NCBI RefSeq assembly: GCF_002007105.1
Contig: NZ_MVBC01000004.1
Coordinates: forward strand, 124,001-188,000
Length of the DNA stretch: 64,000 nt
Direction: 5' to 3'
Source of the DNA: Hymenobacter sp. CRA2
Lineage (GTDB): Bacteria > Bacteroidota > Bacteroidia > Cytophagales > Hymenobacteraceae
Both the position numbers and the translations under genes were made by a program. Under the pieces are notes generated by a model, which saw nothing but the letters and a program-made list of their open reading frames with translations, ran no database searches and was not told the DNA's origin. Of the stretch, positions 1-7,404 are shown piece by piece; positions within the stretch are counted from its first letter, which is position 1; each line of letters opens with the position of its first letter.

Positions 1-1
1 G

Positions 2-379
2 CAGGGCCTGCCGCGGCCCATGCCCCGCGCCAATGCCCTGCTGCTCGACCTCGTCGACGGCCGCCTGCTCACGCGCTTTCACCTCGGTGCCAGCCGCACC
101 GGCTACCAGGATGGCCGGGCCGTCAATTACCAGTACCTGGCCCCGACGCGCACGCATTACTTCTTCAGCCCCGACGACGAAACACTGGTGCTCATTCCGC
201 GCGAGAAGCCCACCGCCCTGCGCCGCCTGCGGCTGGGTGCGCTGCCGAAGTTTCGCCTGCCCCAGCGCCCCGCCGAAGTCCGTTTTCGCTTGCCGGCGGG
301 TGTGGGCCAGCATCTGGCCCTGTTTGCTGATACCGTGACCGGTACCCTGCGCTATCAGCTGCTCAAGCCGGTACAGTAA
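2..379 (+). CDS. C-terminal part of an unrecognised protein (5' end outside window)
   Basis: The frame is open from the first bases of the window and ends with TAA at 377-379. An internal ATG at 20 exists, but the frame continues upstream of it, so this is most likely the tail of a longer gene. The visible 125 residues are rich in Arg, Leu and Pro and have alternating hydrophobic and charged stretches that suggest beta structure. They contain no motif I can name and no membrane segment. Function unknown. The next 314 bases hold no convincing gene. Confidence 0.5.
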   Translation, partial: QGLPRPMPRANALLLDLVDGRLLTRFHLGASRTGYQDGRAVNYQYLAPTRTHYFFSPDDETLVLIPREKPTALRRLRLGALPKFRLPQRPAEVRFRLPAGVGQHLALFADTVTGTLRYQLLKPVQ

Positions 380-693
380 GCCAGGCAGGCGCCGGAAAAT
401 CAACGCTGACAAGCGACGCCGCCGCATTACGCAATTGGTATGCTATCCTACCGGTAGCAGTGCTGGTGCTCAGTGAAAACGTGATAAAAATCGGACGCGG
501 AAACTTGTATGCTGGAACCGTGGGCCACAGCGCCGAAACGCTGACGAAAACCATGCAGGCCGTGGTCGTCATGCAGATTTTAGGACTGCCCTTACCTCCG
601 TTGGCTCCTTTCGAGAAATCATTATTTGCTGAATGCTACGGCTGGGGCAATCGGGTAGACCGTGCCTTTTTTGTCCAAGTATAAAGCCAAGAC
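380..693. other. Intergenic stretch without a convincing gene
   Basis: This stretch lies between the first gene and the stop of the large helicase on the minus strand. Short ORFs of 69-74 codons exist on both strands (for example 460-684 plus) but show no recognisable domain or start context. It is somewhat less GC-rich than its neighbours. I see no strong terminator or promoter. Confidence 0.4.
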
Positions 694-3600
694 TCAGCAC
701 CCAAACTCCACCACTTCCTCCTTCTCGAAGTAGTACACCAGCCCGCGCACATCGGTGTAGCCCAGGCGCTTGAACAGCTGTCCGTACTGGCGTAGCATCC
801 CCTGGTGCCGGTCCTCGGGCGGGGGCACGCGGAAGTCGATGAGCGTCACGCGGCCCGGGCCCAGGCCCGCGGTGGGTTCGAACACCACCCGGTCGGGCTT
901 GTAGTCCTCGCGGGGGGCCCCGCCGACGAGGATTTCCCGCTCGGTTTCGGCAATGACGTCGGGTCGGAAGTAAGGGGCCAGCTGCGCATTGGTCACCACC
1001 TGTCGCAGCCGCTGCAGCAGCTCGGGCTGCTCGCGGCGGCTCACCAGGCCCTCGGCCGTGAGCTGGCCAGCCACGCGGTCTACATCGGCGGCCGTGATGA
1101 CGCGGCGCAGGGCGAAGTGCAGCTTGCGGTTCCAGTCGCGCTGCTGCTGCTGCTCCGAGAAGTCGAACACCGTGCTGGCGTGCCGCCGCAGCCGCAGGCG
1201 CTGCTCCCAGTCGGCGGTGGCCAAGTTGCGCAGGGGCAGCAGCCGGTCTGTCACCTCCTCATTCTGCCTTCTTGCTTCCTCGTTTTCAATTGGGGCCGGG
1301 GCACCTTCGCTGAGCACGTAAGTCAGTTGCTCCTCGTTCCACTGACCCAGATCCACGAGGTAGCGGTGCAGCAGCTGGGCCACGTTGCTGGCCGGGGCGG
1401 AGGTATCTTCCTTGGCGGCGCGGGCCGCGTCGGGGCGGCGGGTGAGGATGTAGAGGCGGTGGCGCGGGCGGGTGAAGGCCACGTAAAGCAGGTTCAGCGC
1501 CTCCACGAAGGTTTTTTCGCGCTCCTCGGCGTACTGCTCGGCCAGCACCGTCTGCTGCAGCTCCTTGCGCTGCTTCACCACGGCCACCGGCGGCATGTCG
1601 GCTACGGGCTTGTCCTCTTCGCCGAGGCGGCCCCAGAGGTAGGAGCCCCCGAAAGCCGAGGTCGGCTCCAGGCTCCAGTCAGCCCAGGGCACGATGACCA
1701 CGCCGTAGGCCAACCCCTTGGCTTTGTGAACGGTAGTAATGGTCACGGCCCCGCCGCGGCCCGCCGGCGCGTTGATGCTCAGGTTGCTCTTGCGCTGGTC
1801 CCAGTAGGCGAGGAAGTTGCCGAGGTTGTTGCCGAAGCGCAGGGAGTATTCCAGCGTCAGGTCGAGGAAGCGGAAGAGGTACTCGCTTTCCTCGCGGCGG
1901 TGCAGCAGCCCAAACAGGCCCATGAGCTTCTCGCTCAGCTCGTACAAGTCGAGGTTGCCGGTTTGTCGTTCCTGCACGTCGTAGCCCAAGCGGCGCAGCT
2001 CGTCGAAGAAGGGCAGGCTGCGTCCTTCCTTGGCAATTTCGCTGATGCGCCGGGCCCGCGTGGGCGTGGGCGGTACGCCGCGCACCACCTTGTCCACCAG
2101 CAGCAGGGCTTCCACCCGGGCCAGCATATCGGCGGGTTGGTGCAGCACCCGCAGAATGGCTACCAGCAGGTTCACCACCTCCGCGAATTCCAACGACAGC
2201 GAATCGGCCGAAATAATGTCGTAGCCGCGCTCCTTCAGAAACTTAGCCACCCGCCGCGACTGGTCGCGGCGACGGCAGAGCACGGCAATGTCTTCCAGAT
2301 GGAAGCCGTCGGAAAGGGCCTGCTCCACCAGCGCCAGCGTGAGGTAGAGGGTGCTTTCGTCGTAGTCGAGCACTTCCGCGCCGGTATGGCCGGGCAGGGG
2401 CTCCTCCGAGTAGCGTCCCTCGGCCGGGCGGTACAGCCGGGCCGGCGCGTCACTTTGCGTCAGCAGGATTTCGACGTGGCTGGGCGGGCCGCCCAGCGCC
2501 GCCGTGGGCGCTTCCTGCCCGAAGTGCGCGTCGTAGATGCTGCGCACCAGCTCCATCTGCGGGTGGCCGAGGCTGACGTGGGCGAAGAAGTCGTTGTTGA
2601 ACTGGATGATCTGCGGGCCGGAGCGGTAGTTGGTCTGCAGCGAAGCCGGCTCCAGGGCGCCTTCCAGACCGATGTAGCGGGCTTCCAGAATGTCGCGCGT
2701 TTCCTCGTCCTGGGCGCGGTTGACCAGCGGGGCGGTGTAGCCCTGGTATAGGCGCAGAATCTGCTCCATCTCGCCCCCGCGCCAGCGGTAAATGGCCTGC
2801 TTGGCGTCGCCCACGGCCAGCGAGAGGTTGCCGTTGGCCACGGCGTTTTCCACCAGCGGCAGCAGGTTGTTCCACTGCAGCTCCGAGGTGTCCTGAAACT
2901 CGTCGATGAGCAGATGCTGGTACCGCTCGCCTAGCCGCTCGTAGAGGAAAGGCACCGGCTCGCGCAGCACGATGCCCGCGAGGCGACGGTTGAACTCGCC
3001 GATAAGCACCACGTTGCGCTCCTGGCTGACTTGCTGCACCGCCTTGCTCAGCTCGCTCAGCAAGGACACGTGAAACAGCTGCGGCAGCAGCCCCTCGATG
3101 AGCAAATACTGGCTCAGGTACCGGTCGCGCAGCAGCTCCAGCTCGTTGAAGGCCTCTGTAAGCGCCGAAGCTACAGCTTCCAGCGCCGGCTTCAGCGAAC
3201 CTTTCATGGCGTCGCCGCTGCCCCACTTGCCCGATTCGGCCGCCTTGCGCGCCGTGCTCGTGGGCGTGCCGGTGGGGTCATCCAGCCAGCGCAGGGGCTT
3301 GGTGAAGTGCGAGTGCACGCCCCGGCTGCCGCCCGCCAGCTGGTCGGGCGCGAGGCCGTGCTGGGCCAGCGCGGCCACCGCCCGGTCGCCCATGGCCTGG
3401 ATTTCGGCCTGAATCTGCTCGCGCCGCTGCTTGAGCGTCTTGTGTAGCGTACGAAACTCCTTCAGCTCCATCTGCTGCAGCTGCGCCACCGCCTCGTGCA
3501 CCGATTCGTTCAGCAGAAACTTGCCGAAGCGCATGATTTCGTCGGGCAGCTGGTTCCAGCTGCGGCCCTCTTCGGCCTTGCTCAGGGCATAGTCCTGCAG

Positions 3601-4143
3601 GGTGCGCGTGAGCAGCTCGTGCTCCTGCCCGCGGTTCACCTTGTCCAGCAGCAGGGCCACCGCCGCGTGCAGCACCGATTCGTCGTCCAGCTCCACCTCG
3701 AAGGCCGCAGGCAGGCCCAGCTCCCGCGTAAAGGCCTGCACCACCCGCTGCACGAAGGAATCAATGGTGCTGACGGCGAAATCGGCGTAGTGGTAGAGCA
3801 CCATCTTAAACGTCTGCTGGGCGCGGCGGCGCAGCAGACCTTCCCGCTCCTCAGGCGTTTCCAGCACCCGCGGCAGCATGCCGTCCGCGGCCATTTCGGA
3901 GGCCAGTTCGCGCAGCAGCGCGTCAGCCTTCGGGTCGGTGCCGGGGTGGGCAAAGCCGCGCAAGGCCCCGATGATGCGCTCCTTCATTTCGGCCGCGGCG
4001 GCGTTGGTGAAGGTAATGGCCAGGATGCTCTTGTAATAATCGGCCTGCTCGGCGCCCAGGGCCAGGCGCAGGTATTCCTTGGTCAGCTGGTAGGTTTTGC
4101 CGGAGCCGGCGGAAGCGGAATAGATGCGGAAGGTGGAGGGCAT
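694..4143 (-). CDS. UvrD/RecB-like (AddA-type) helicase with degenerate C-terminal nuclease domain
   Basis: This 1149-residue superfamily 1A helicase resembles RecB and AddA subunits, which unwind broken DNA ends during recombination repair. Seen: the N-terminus carries the Walker A motif SAGSGKT (Lys16). Walker B LLIDEFQDT lies near residue 411, and motifs such as QTNYRSG and TTVHKAKGL follow. The last 80 residues align with the PD-(D/E)XK nuclease of this family (PDRVVF, then LIDFR, then a Q-containing helix), but the expected catalytic Lys of the IDYK/IDFK motif is Arg here. Bacteroidota enzymes of this type normally pair with an AddB-like subunit, and none is visible nearby. A TACCTTTA box at 4165-4172 could be its -7 element. 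Helicase role is likely; nuclease activity is doubtful. Confidence 0.9.
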   Translation of the reverse strand: MPSTFRIYSASAGSGKTYQLTKEYLRLALGAEQADYYKSILAITFTNAAAAEMKERIIGALRGFAHPGTDPKADALLRELASEMAADGMLPRVLETPEEREGLLRRRAQQTFKMVLYHYADFAVSTIDSFVQRVVQAFTRELGLPAAFEVELDDESVLHAAVALLLDKVNRGQEHELLTRTLQDYALSKAEEGRSWNQLPDEIMRFGKFLLNESVHEAVAQLQQMELKEFRTLHKTLKQRREQIQAEIQAMGDRAVAALAQHGLAPDQLAGGSRGVHSHFTKPLRWLDDPTGTPTSTARKAAESGKWGSGDAMKGSLKPALEAVASALTEAFNELELLRDRYLSQYLLIEGLLPQLFHVSLLSELSKAVQQVSQERNVVLIGEFNRRLAGIVLREPVPFLYERLGERYQHLLIDEFQDTSELQWNNLLPLVENAVANGNLSLAVGDAKQAIYRWRGGEMEQILRLYQGYTAPLVNRAQDEETRDILEARYIGLEGALEPASLQTNYRSGPQIIQFNNDFFAHVSLGHPQMELVRSIYDAHFGQEAPTAALGGPPSHVEILLTQSDAPARLYRPAEGRYSEEPLPGHTGAEVLDYDESTLYLTLALVEQALSDGFHLEDIAVLCRRRDQSRRVAKFLKERGYDIISADSLSLEFAEVVNLLVAILRVLHQPADMLARVEALLLVDKVVRGVPPTPTRARRISEIAKEGRSLPFFDELRRLGYDVQERQTGNLDLYELSEKLMGLFGLLHRREESEYLFRFLDLTLEYSLRFGNNLGNFLAYWDQRKSNLSINAPAGRGGAVTITTVHKAKGLAYGVVIVPWADWSLEPTSAFGGSYLWGRLGEEDKPVADMPPVAVVKQRKELQQTVLAEQYAEEREKTFVEALNLLYVAFTRPRHRLYILTRRPDAARAAKEDTSAPASNVAQLLHRYLVDLGQWNEEQLTYVLSEGAPAPIENEEARRQNEEVTDRLLPLRNLATADWEQRLRLRRHASTVFDFSEQQQQRDWNRKLHFALRRVITAADVDRVAGQLTAEGLVSRREQPELLQRLRQVVTNAQLAPYFRPDVIAETEREILVGGAPREDYKPDRVVFEPTAGLGPGRVTLIDFRVPPPEDRHQGMLRQYGQLFKRLGYTDVRGLVYYFEKEEVVEFGC

Positions 4144-4164
4144 GCGGGGAAGCTAAGCGGGAAA

Positions 4165-4172
4165 TAAAGGTA
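4165..4172 (-). promoter_or_regulatory. Possible -7 promoter box for the RecB-like gene
   Basis: On the minus strand this reads TACCTTTA, one base off the Bacteroidota TAnnTTTG consensus, about 20 bases upstream of the ATG at 4143. No clear -33 TTTG is visible. Confidence 0.35.
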
Positions 4173-4224
4173 GGCAGCAGGCGTTGCACTGGGGTACTAC
4201 AAACCTGATTAGTTTGCCTGCTCT

Positions 4225-5013
4225 ATGCTTAACTCACCTCGTATCCGCGGCTTGTTGATTGCAGGCTGTACCTGCTGGCTATTACTGGCCTGCGAACGGG
4301 CCGAACCGGTTGCCGGGCCTTTCGTCAAGACTACTTATAGCGAGCCGACTACGGAAATCGTCGACCACATTCTGCTCGACATGGTTGGGACCGATGTTTT
4401 CTACGAAGATTTCCAGGAATACCAGCAGCGAACGGGCAATAAAATGCCCTACGGTACTGATACCACCACTCAACAGCAATTTCTGTGGCGGTACCAGCGC
4501 GAGCGAAAGCTGCGGGCCGCTATTGATGTTACGTTGGTCGTTTGGCCGCGCCTCAGTGCCTCAAGCATCGCACCGGAGCGACGCAAGTGGGGACGGTACA
4601 ACATTGCTGGCTGGCTGTCTGACGGCAGCAACAGATTCCGGATCAATGCGCCTCGGCCGCGGTTTGACTCCATTGACAACCAACTCTACCACGTTCTGCT
4701 GGACAGTATGCGAAATGTCCGGCTGCAGGTGACTGAAATGAAAAACACGGGACGCTATACATTAATAGCGCCCAAGGCTGGACCGTCGGGCAAAATATAC
4801 CGGCCACCGTACGGATGGGTAAGTAGCGAAGGCGACTCAATGATTATCGGCCAATTTACCGTGTCCGAAGCCGTTTTCAATAGCAGCCACACCCGTGCCT
4901 GTTTTGTTCTGGAGCGTTTCTACGACTACGGTGGTGACGCTTCGTTCATTTTCGTGGAGCGCAAGAGGGGACGATGGACGATGACCAAAATATTGCCCTC
5001 TTGGATAAATTAA
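4225..5013 (+). CDS. Putative outer-membrane or periplasmic lipoprotein, function unknown
   Basis: This 262-residue protein starts with a basic tip (MLNSPRIRG), a short hydrophobic segment and a lipobox-like LLAC at about residues 20-23, so lipoprotein export is inferred. The mature part is soluble and mixed alpha/beta, with no domain I recognise. Aromatic residues cluster near the end (FYDYGGDASFIFVERKRGRW), as in small beta proteins. Its TAA (5011-5013) overlaps the stop of the convergent thioesterase gene by four bases. It is transcribed divergently from the RecB-like gene. Confidence 0.75.
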   Translation: MLNSPRIRGLLIAGCTCWLLLACERAEPVAGPFVKTTYSEPTTEIVDHILLDMVGTDVFYEDFQEYQQRTGNKMPYGTDTTTQQQFLWRYQRERKLRAAIDVTLVVWPRLSASSIAPERRKWGRYNIAGWLSDGSNRFRINAPRPRFDSIDNQLYHVLLDSMRNVRLQVTEMKNTGRYTLIAPKAGPSGKIYRPPYGWVSSEGDSMIIGQFTVSEAVFNSSHTRACFVLERFYDYGGDASFIFVERKRGRWTMTKILPSWIN

Positions 5014-5435
5014 CCCACCGGTCCCTGCATCCGCTCCACCACGCTTTGCTCGATGCGCTTCGGCCGCTGCGTCTGCGGGTCCAGCATTACCCACTTGGTT
5101 TCGGCCTCGCACAGCAGCGCCCCGTCGGCTACCCGTTCGATGCGGGTGAAGCGCTGGGAAGTAGCGCCTTTCATTTCGCCTACCCACGTCGTGAGCCGCA
5201 GCTCGTCGCCGAGCAGGGCCGACTTCAGGTAGCGGATGTGGTGCTCCAGCACCACCCACACGTACTGCTCCCGCTCGCCCACGGGGTAGGCCGTGAGCCA
5301 GTGCGCGCCGGCAATGTCCTGAATCCACTGCACGTACTGCACGTTGTTGACGTGGTGCAGCTCGTCGATGTGGCTTTCGACCACGGTGACGGGGCGCGAA
5401 AAGCGGAAGGCAGCAGAGGAGTCGGCGGTGCTCAT
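5010..5435 (-). CDS. Acyl-CoA thioesterase of the 4HBT/YbgC hot-dog family
   Basis: This 141-residue protein has the single hot-dog domain size expected for 4-hydroxybenzoyl-CoA thioesterase-like enzymes, which hydrolyse acyl-CoA thioesters in the cytoplasm. Seen: the N-terminal stretch ESHIDELHHVNNVQYVQW matches the family active-site segment, in which Asp and the following His/Asn residues hold the substrate (usually D-x-x-G-H-V-N-N; here D-E-L-H-H-V-N-N). The C-terminal half is a beta sheet with ETKWVMLD. The substrate cannot be told from sequence. It converges on the lipoprotein gene with a four-base overlap of stops. Confidence 0.85.
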   Translation of the reverse strand: MSTADSSAAFRFSRPVTVVESHIDELHHVNNVQYVQWIQDIAGAHWLTAYPVGEREQYVWVVLEHHIRYLKSALLGDELRLTTWVGEMKGATSQRFTRIERVADGALLCEAETKWVMLDPQTQRPKRIEQSVVERMQGPVG

Positions 5436-5528
5436 AAAGGGAAGGGGTAAAGGAAGCTGATGCTACGCAAAAACCTTCGCGGCGGCCCAACAGTACACAT
5501 TACCTCCAACCACTGCATCCACACAACC

Positions 5529-6251
5529 ATGCCCTACGAACAGAACTTCGATTACCGCCCCCGTAATGACCGCCGCCCCGAAGACGAGCCCCGCAACCAG
5601 CGCGGCCACGGCCGGCAGCCGCAGAACGACCCCCACGACGACTACGACCAGCGCCGCCAACGCGACGACCGGCACGGCAGCCGCTACGACCACAACTACC
5701 AGGAGCGCGGCGACCGGCACAACGACTATGACCGCTCGCAGCCCCGCGGCGACTATGGCCGCGACCAGGGCTCCTTCAGCTACGGCCGCCACTCCGAGTA
5801 CAACGAGCGGCCTCTGAACGATACCTCCTTCAGCACCTCGCGCGAGCGGCAAAACCCCAGCGCCTTCCAGGGCGGCCTCGGCCCGGGCAATGAGCGCTAC
5901 GAAGGCGACTACCGCGGCGGCCGCGGCCACTACTCCGACGAAGACAACCGCTGGCGCCGCGGCCACGACGTGGACCGCCCCCAAAACCGCGGCCGGCAGC
6001 ACGACCCATACGATGAACGCGGCCGCGGCTACGACCGGCCCTCCGGTTACGGGCAGCCCGGTGAGCAAGTCCGTCAGATCGACGACCAGTACGGCCACGA
6101 CAGCTACGACGGCAGCAGCCAGAGCGGCCGCTACCGCGAAGACAACCGGCACCGCCAGGATAACTACCCCGGTCGCGACCGGGCCCGCGACGACCGCGAC
6201 GGCCGCTACCACCACGGCGACGATGACCGCCGGGACAACCGCCGGCGCTAG
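5529..6251 (+). CDS. Disordered Arg/Asp/Gly/Tyr-rich protein
   Basis: The 240 residues consist almost entirely of R, D, G, Y, N, H, P and Q in patterns such as RGGRGHYSDEDNRW and GRGYDRPSGYGQ. There is no hydrophobic core, signal peptide or membrane segment, so it is predicted to be intrinsically disordered. An upstream ATG at 5460 would add 23 residues, but the ATG at 5529 begins a segment of matching composition (MPYEQNFDY). RG/RGG and Tyr-rich tails often bind RNA or form condensates; that role is only inferred. The same composition makes long spurious ORFs on the opposite strand. A strong hairpin terminator follows at 6278-6310. Confidence 0.65.
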   Translation: MPYEQNFDYRPRNDRRPEDEPRNQRGHGRQPQNDPHDDYDQRRQRDDRHGSRYDHNYQERGDRHNDYDRSQPRGDYGRDQGSFSYGRHSEYNERPLNDTSFSTSRERQNPSAFQGGLGPGNERYEGDYRGGRGHYSDEDNRWRRGHDVDRPQNRGRQHDPYDERGRGYDRPSGYGQPGEQVRQIDDQYGHDSYDGSSQSGRYREDNRHRQDNYPGRDRARDDRDGRYHHGDDDRRDNRRR

Positions 6252-6277
6252 GCCAGCGCATTAATCAGCGACCGGTG

Positions 6278-6310
6278 AAAAGGGCGCGGAGCATTGCTCT
6301 GCGCCCTTTT
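6278..6310 (+). terminator. Hairpin terminator after the disordered-protein gene
   Basis: AAAAGGGCGC (6278-6287) pairs perfectly with GCGCCCTTTT (6301-6310) around a 13-base loop, ending in a T run. It lies 27 bases after the stop codon. Confidence 0.8.
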
Positions 6311-6757
6311 CCTACTTACAGAGAGCATTCTGCTGGACGGAGCTTCACCAGATGCACTTGGTTTGTCTTTGGGACGACTCACGGTGCTGGCTGAAGTGGC
6401 CTCGTGTGAATGCGGCTCTCCGCGGAGTCTTTAAGCCAAAGCCGTGATGCGGGTACCCGTAGCGGGTTCAGGAGTCAGCAAAGACACGGCACCAGCCGAA
6501 AATTTCGTTGGGCGTCGTGGGTAGGGGAGGCCGGCGCTAAGCAATTGGCATTTCGGGCGTAAACGGCCGCTACAGCGCCCAGAGCTGCATTCGGGCAATT
6601 TACTTTGCTCGCACTTTTTCTTTTACGGCAAAGAATAAAACCTATATTTACCAGCGTTTAAGATAAAAAGCTTCTGTTCCACTGTGGTGCATTCAGGTGT
6701 TTACCCAGGGTTCTGGTGCGGTTTGGCTTAAATATTTTTCTTCATCACCTCCTTACC
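6311..6757 (+). other. Long intergenic region and leader of the cold-shock gene
   Basis: No gene is seen here. The first 300 bases are ordinary mixed sequence. From about 6590 it turns AT-rich and holds promoter-like boxes (TTACTTTG near 6600, TATATTTA near 6653). The last part is a likely untranslated leader of the cold-shock mRNA. It ends with ATCACCTCCTTA (6744-6755), which equals the conserved 3' tail of 16S rRNA. Confidence 0.5.
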
Positions 6758-6949
6758 ATGCAGACAGGAACGGTAAAATTCTTCAATGAGACCAAGGGCT
6801 TTGGTTTCATCAAAAACGACGCGACTGGCCAGGACATCTTCGTCCACGTAACCGGTCTGATCGACGAAATCCGCGAAAATGACAAAGTGCAGTTCGAAGT
6901 GGCCGAAGGCCGCAAAGGACTGAATGCCGTACAAGTGCGCCGCGCCTAA
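6758..6949 (+). CDS. Cold-shock protein (CspA family)
   Basis: This 63-residue single cold-shock domain is an OB fold that binds single-stranded RNA and melts its structure at low temperature. Seen: RNP1-like KGFGFIKND and RNP2-like DIFVHVTGL, in the right order, with conserved surface aromatics. The start at 6758 (MQTGTVKFF) is the family start; an upstream in-frame ATG at 6716 would add an atypical hydrophobic leader. No Shine-Dalgarno is present; instead there is an anti-SD-like sequence directly before the ATG. The DEAD helicase downstream is probably part of the same cold response. A terminator follows at 6981. Confidence 0.95.
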   Translation: MQTGTVKFFNETKGFGFIKNDATGQDIFVHVTGLIDEIRENDKVQFEVAEGRKGLNAVQVRRA

Positions 6950-6980
6950 GCGTCTGCTCTTACCACGGAATATCGTGAAC

Positions 6981-7016
6981 AAGCCGCACGCTCCTTTGGG
7001 GCGTGCGGCTTTGTTT
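6981..7016 (+). terminator. Rho-independent terminator after csp
   Basis: AAGCCGCACGC (6981-6991) pairs perfectly with GCGTGCGGCTT (7001-7011) and is followed by TGTTTT. It sits 31 bases after the csp stop. Confidence 0.85.
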
Positions 7017-7404
7017 TGGGCTATTGGCAGGCCCGGCCGTAGGGCGCTATCGTGGGCTGTATATCGGCGTCGAGGCGCAGGACGGAACTTAATTCAGGTC
7101 AATTCCGTCCAGGGTAAGCAATGAACGGAAAAGCATAGCAGCGCTCCTGTCGGAGCATTGAAAGCGCGCGTTGGGCAATCGGCAAATTGCCGCGCATCTG
7201 GCTTTTCTGCTATATTTTCCGTATCTTTGCACCCGCAATTGCAAATCGGTCCGCGTCCCGGCCGTGGCGGCTACTGTTGTTTTGCCGCTTGCCTCAAGTA
7301 AAAAAGAGTTCGTCTGCTGTCGTCGTCCGTTGTCCTGTCGTGTTGCGTAGGGAAAGGAACGCGCTGGTTTCCGATTGCTGTTCCAATCACTCCCTACAAG
7401 ACAC
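7017..7404 (+). promoter_or_regulatory. Promoter and long structured leader of the DEAD-box helicase
   Basis: TATCTTTG at 7222-7229 matches the TAnnTTTG -7 box exactly, although the -33 element is weak. Transcription from about 7236 would give a leader of about 170 bases. Near its end, GTAGGGA (7347-7353) and GGAAC (7356-7360) can pair with GTTCC (7380-7384) and TCCCTAC (7391-7397), closing a hairpin eight bases before the ATG. Long leaders that fold are usual for cold-induced genes. Upstream of 7222 nothing else is evident. Confidence 0.55.

Noticed and set aside
460-684. 74-codon ORF near the left end
   Set aside because: No homology recognised, no promoter, and overlapping ORFs on both strands of similar size.
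805-2751. 648-codon plus-strand frame over the RecB-like gene
   Set aside because: Low-complexity Gly/Val/Gln/His sequence, and a shadow of a gene with clear helicase motifs.
5463-6215. 250-codon Val/Ala-rich frame opposite the disordered protein
   Set aside because: It looks like a membrane protein only because Tyr/Asp/Arg codons read backwards give Val/Ala. It has no charged loop pattern or start context.
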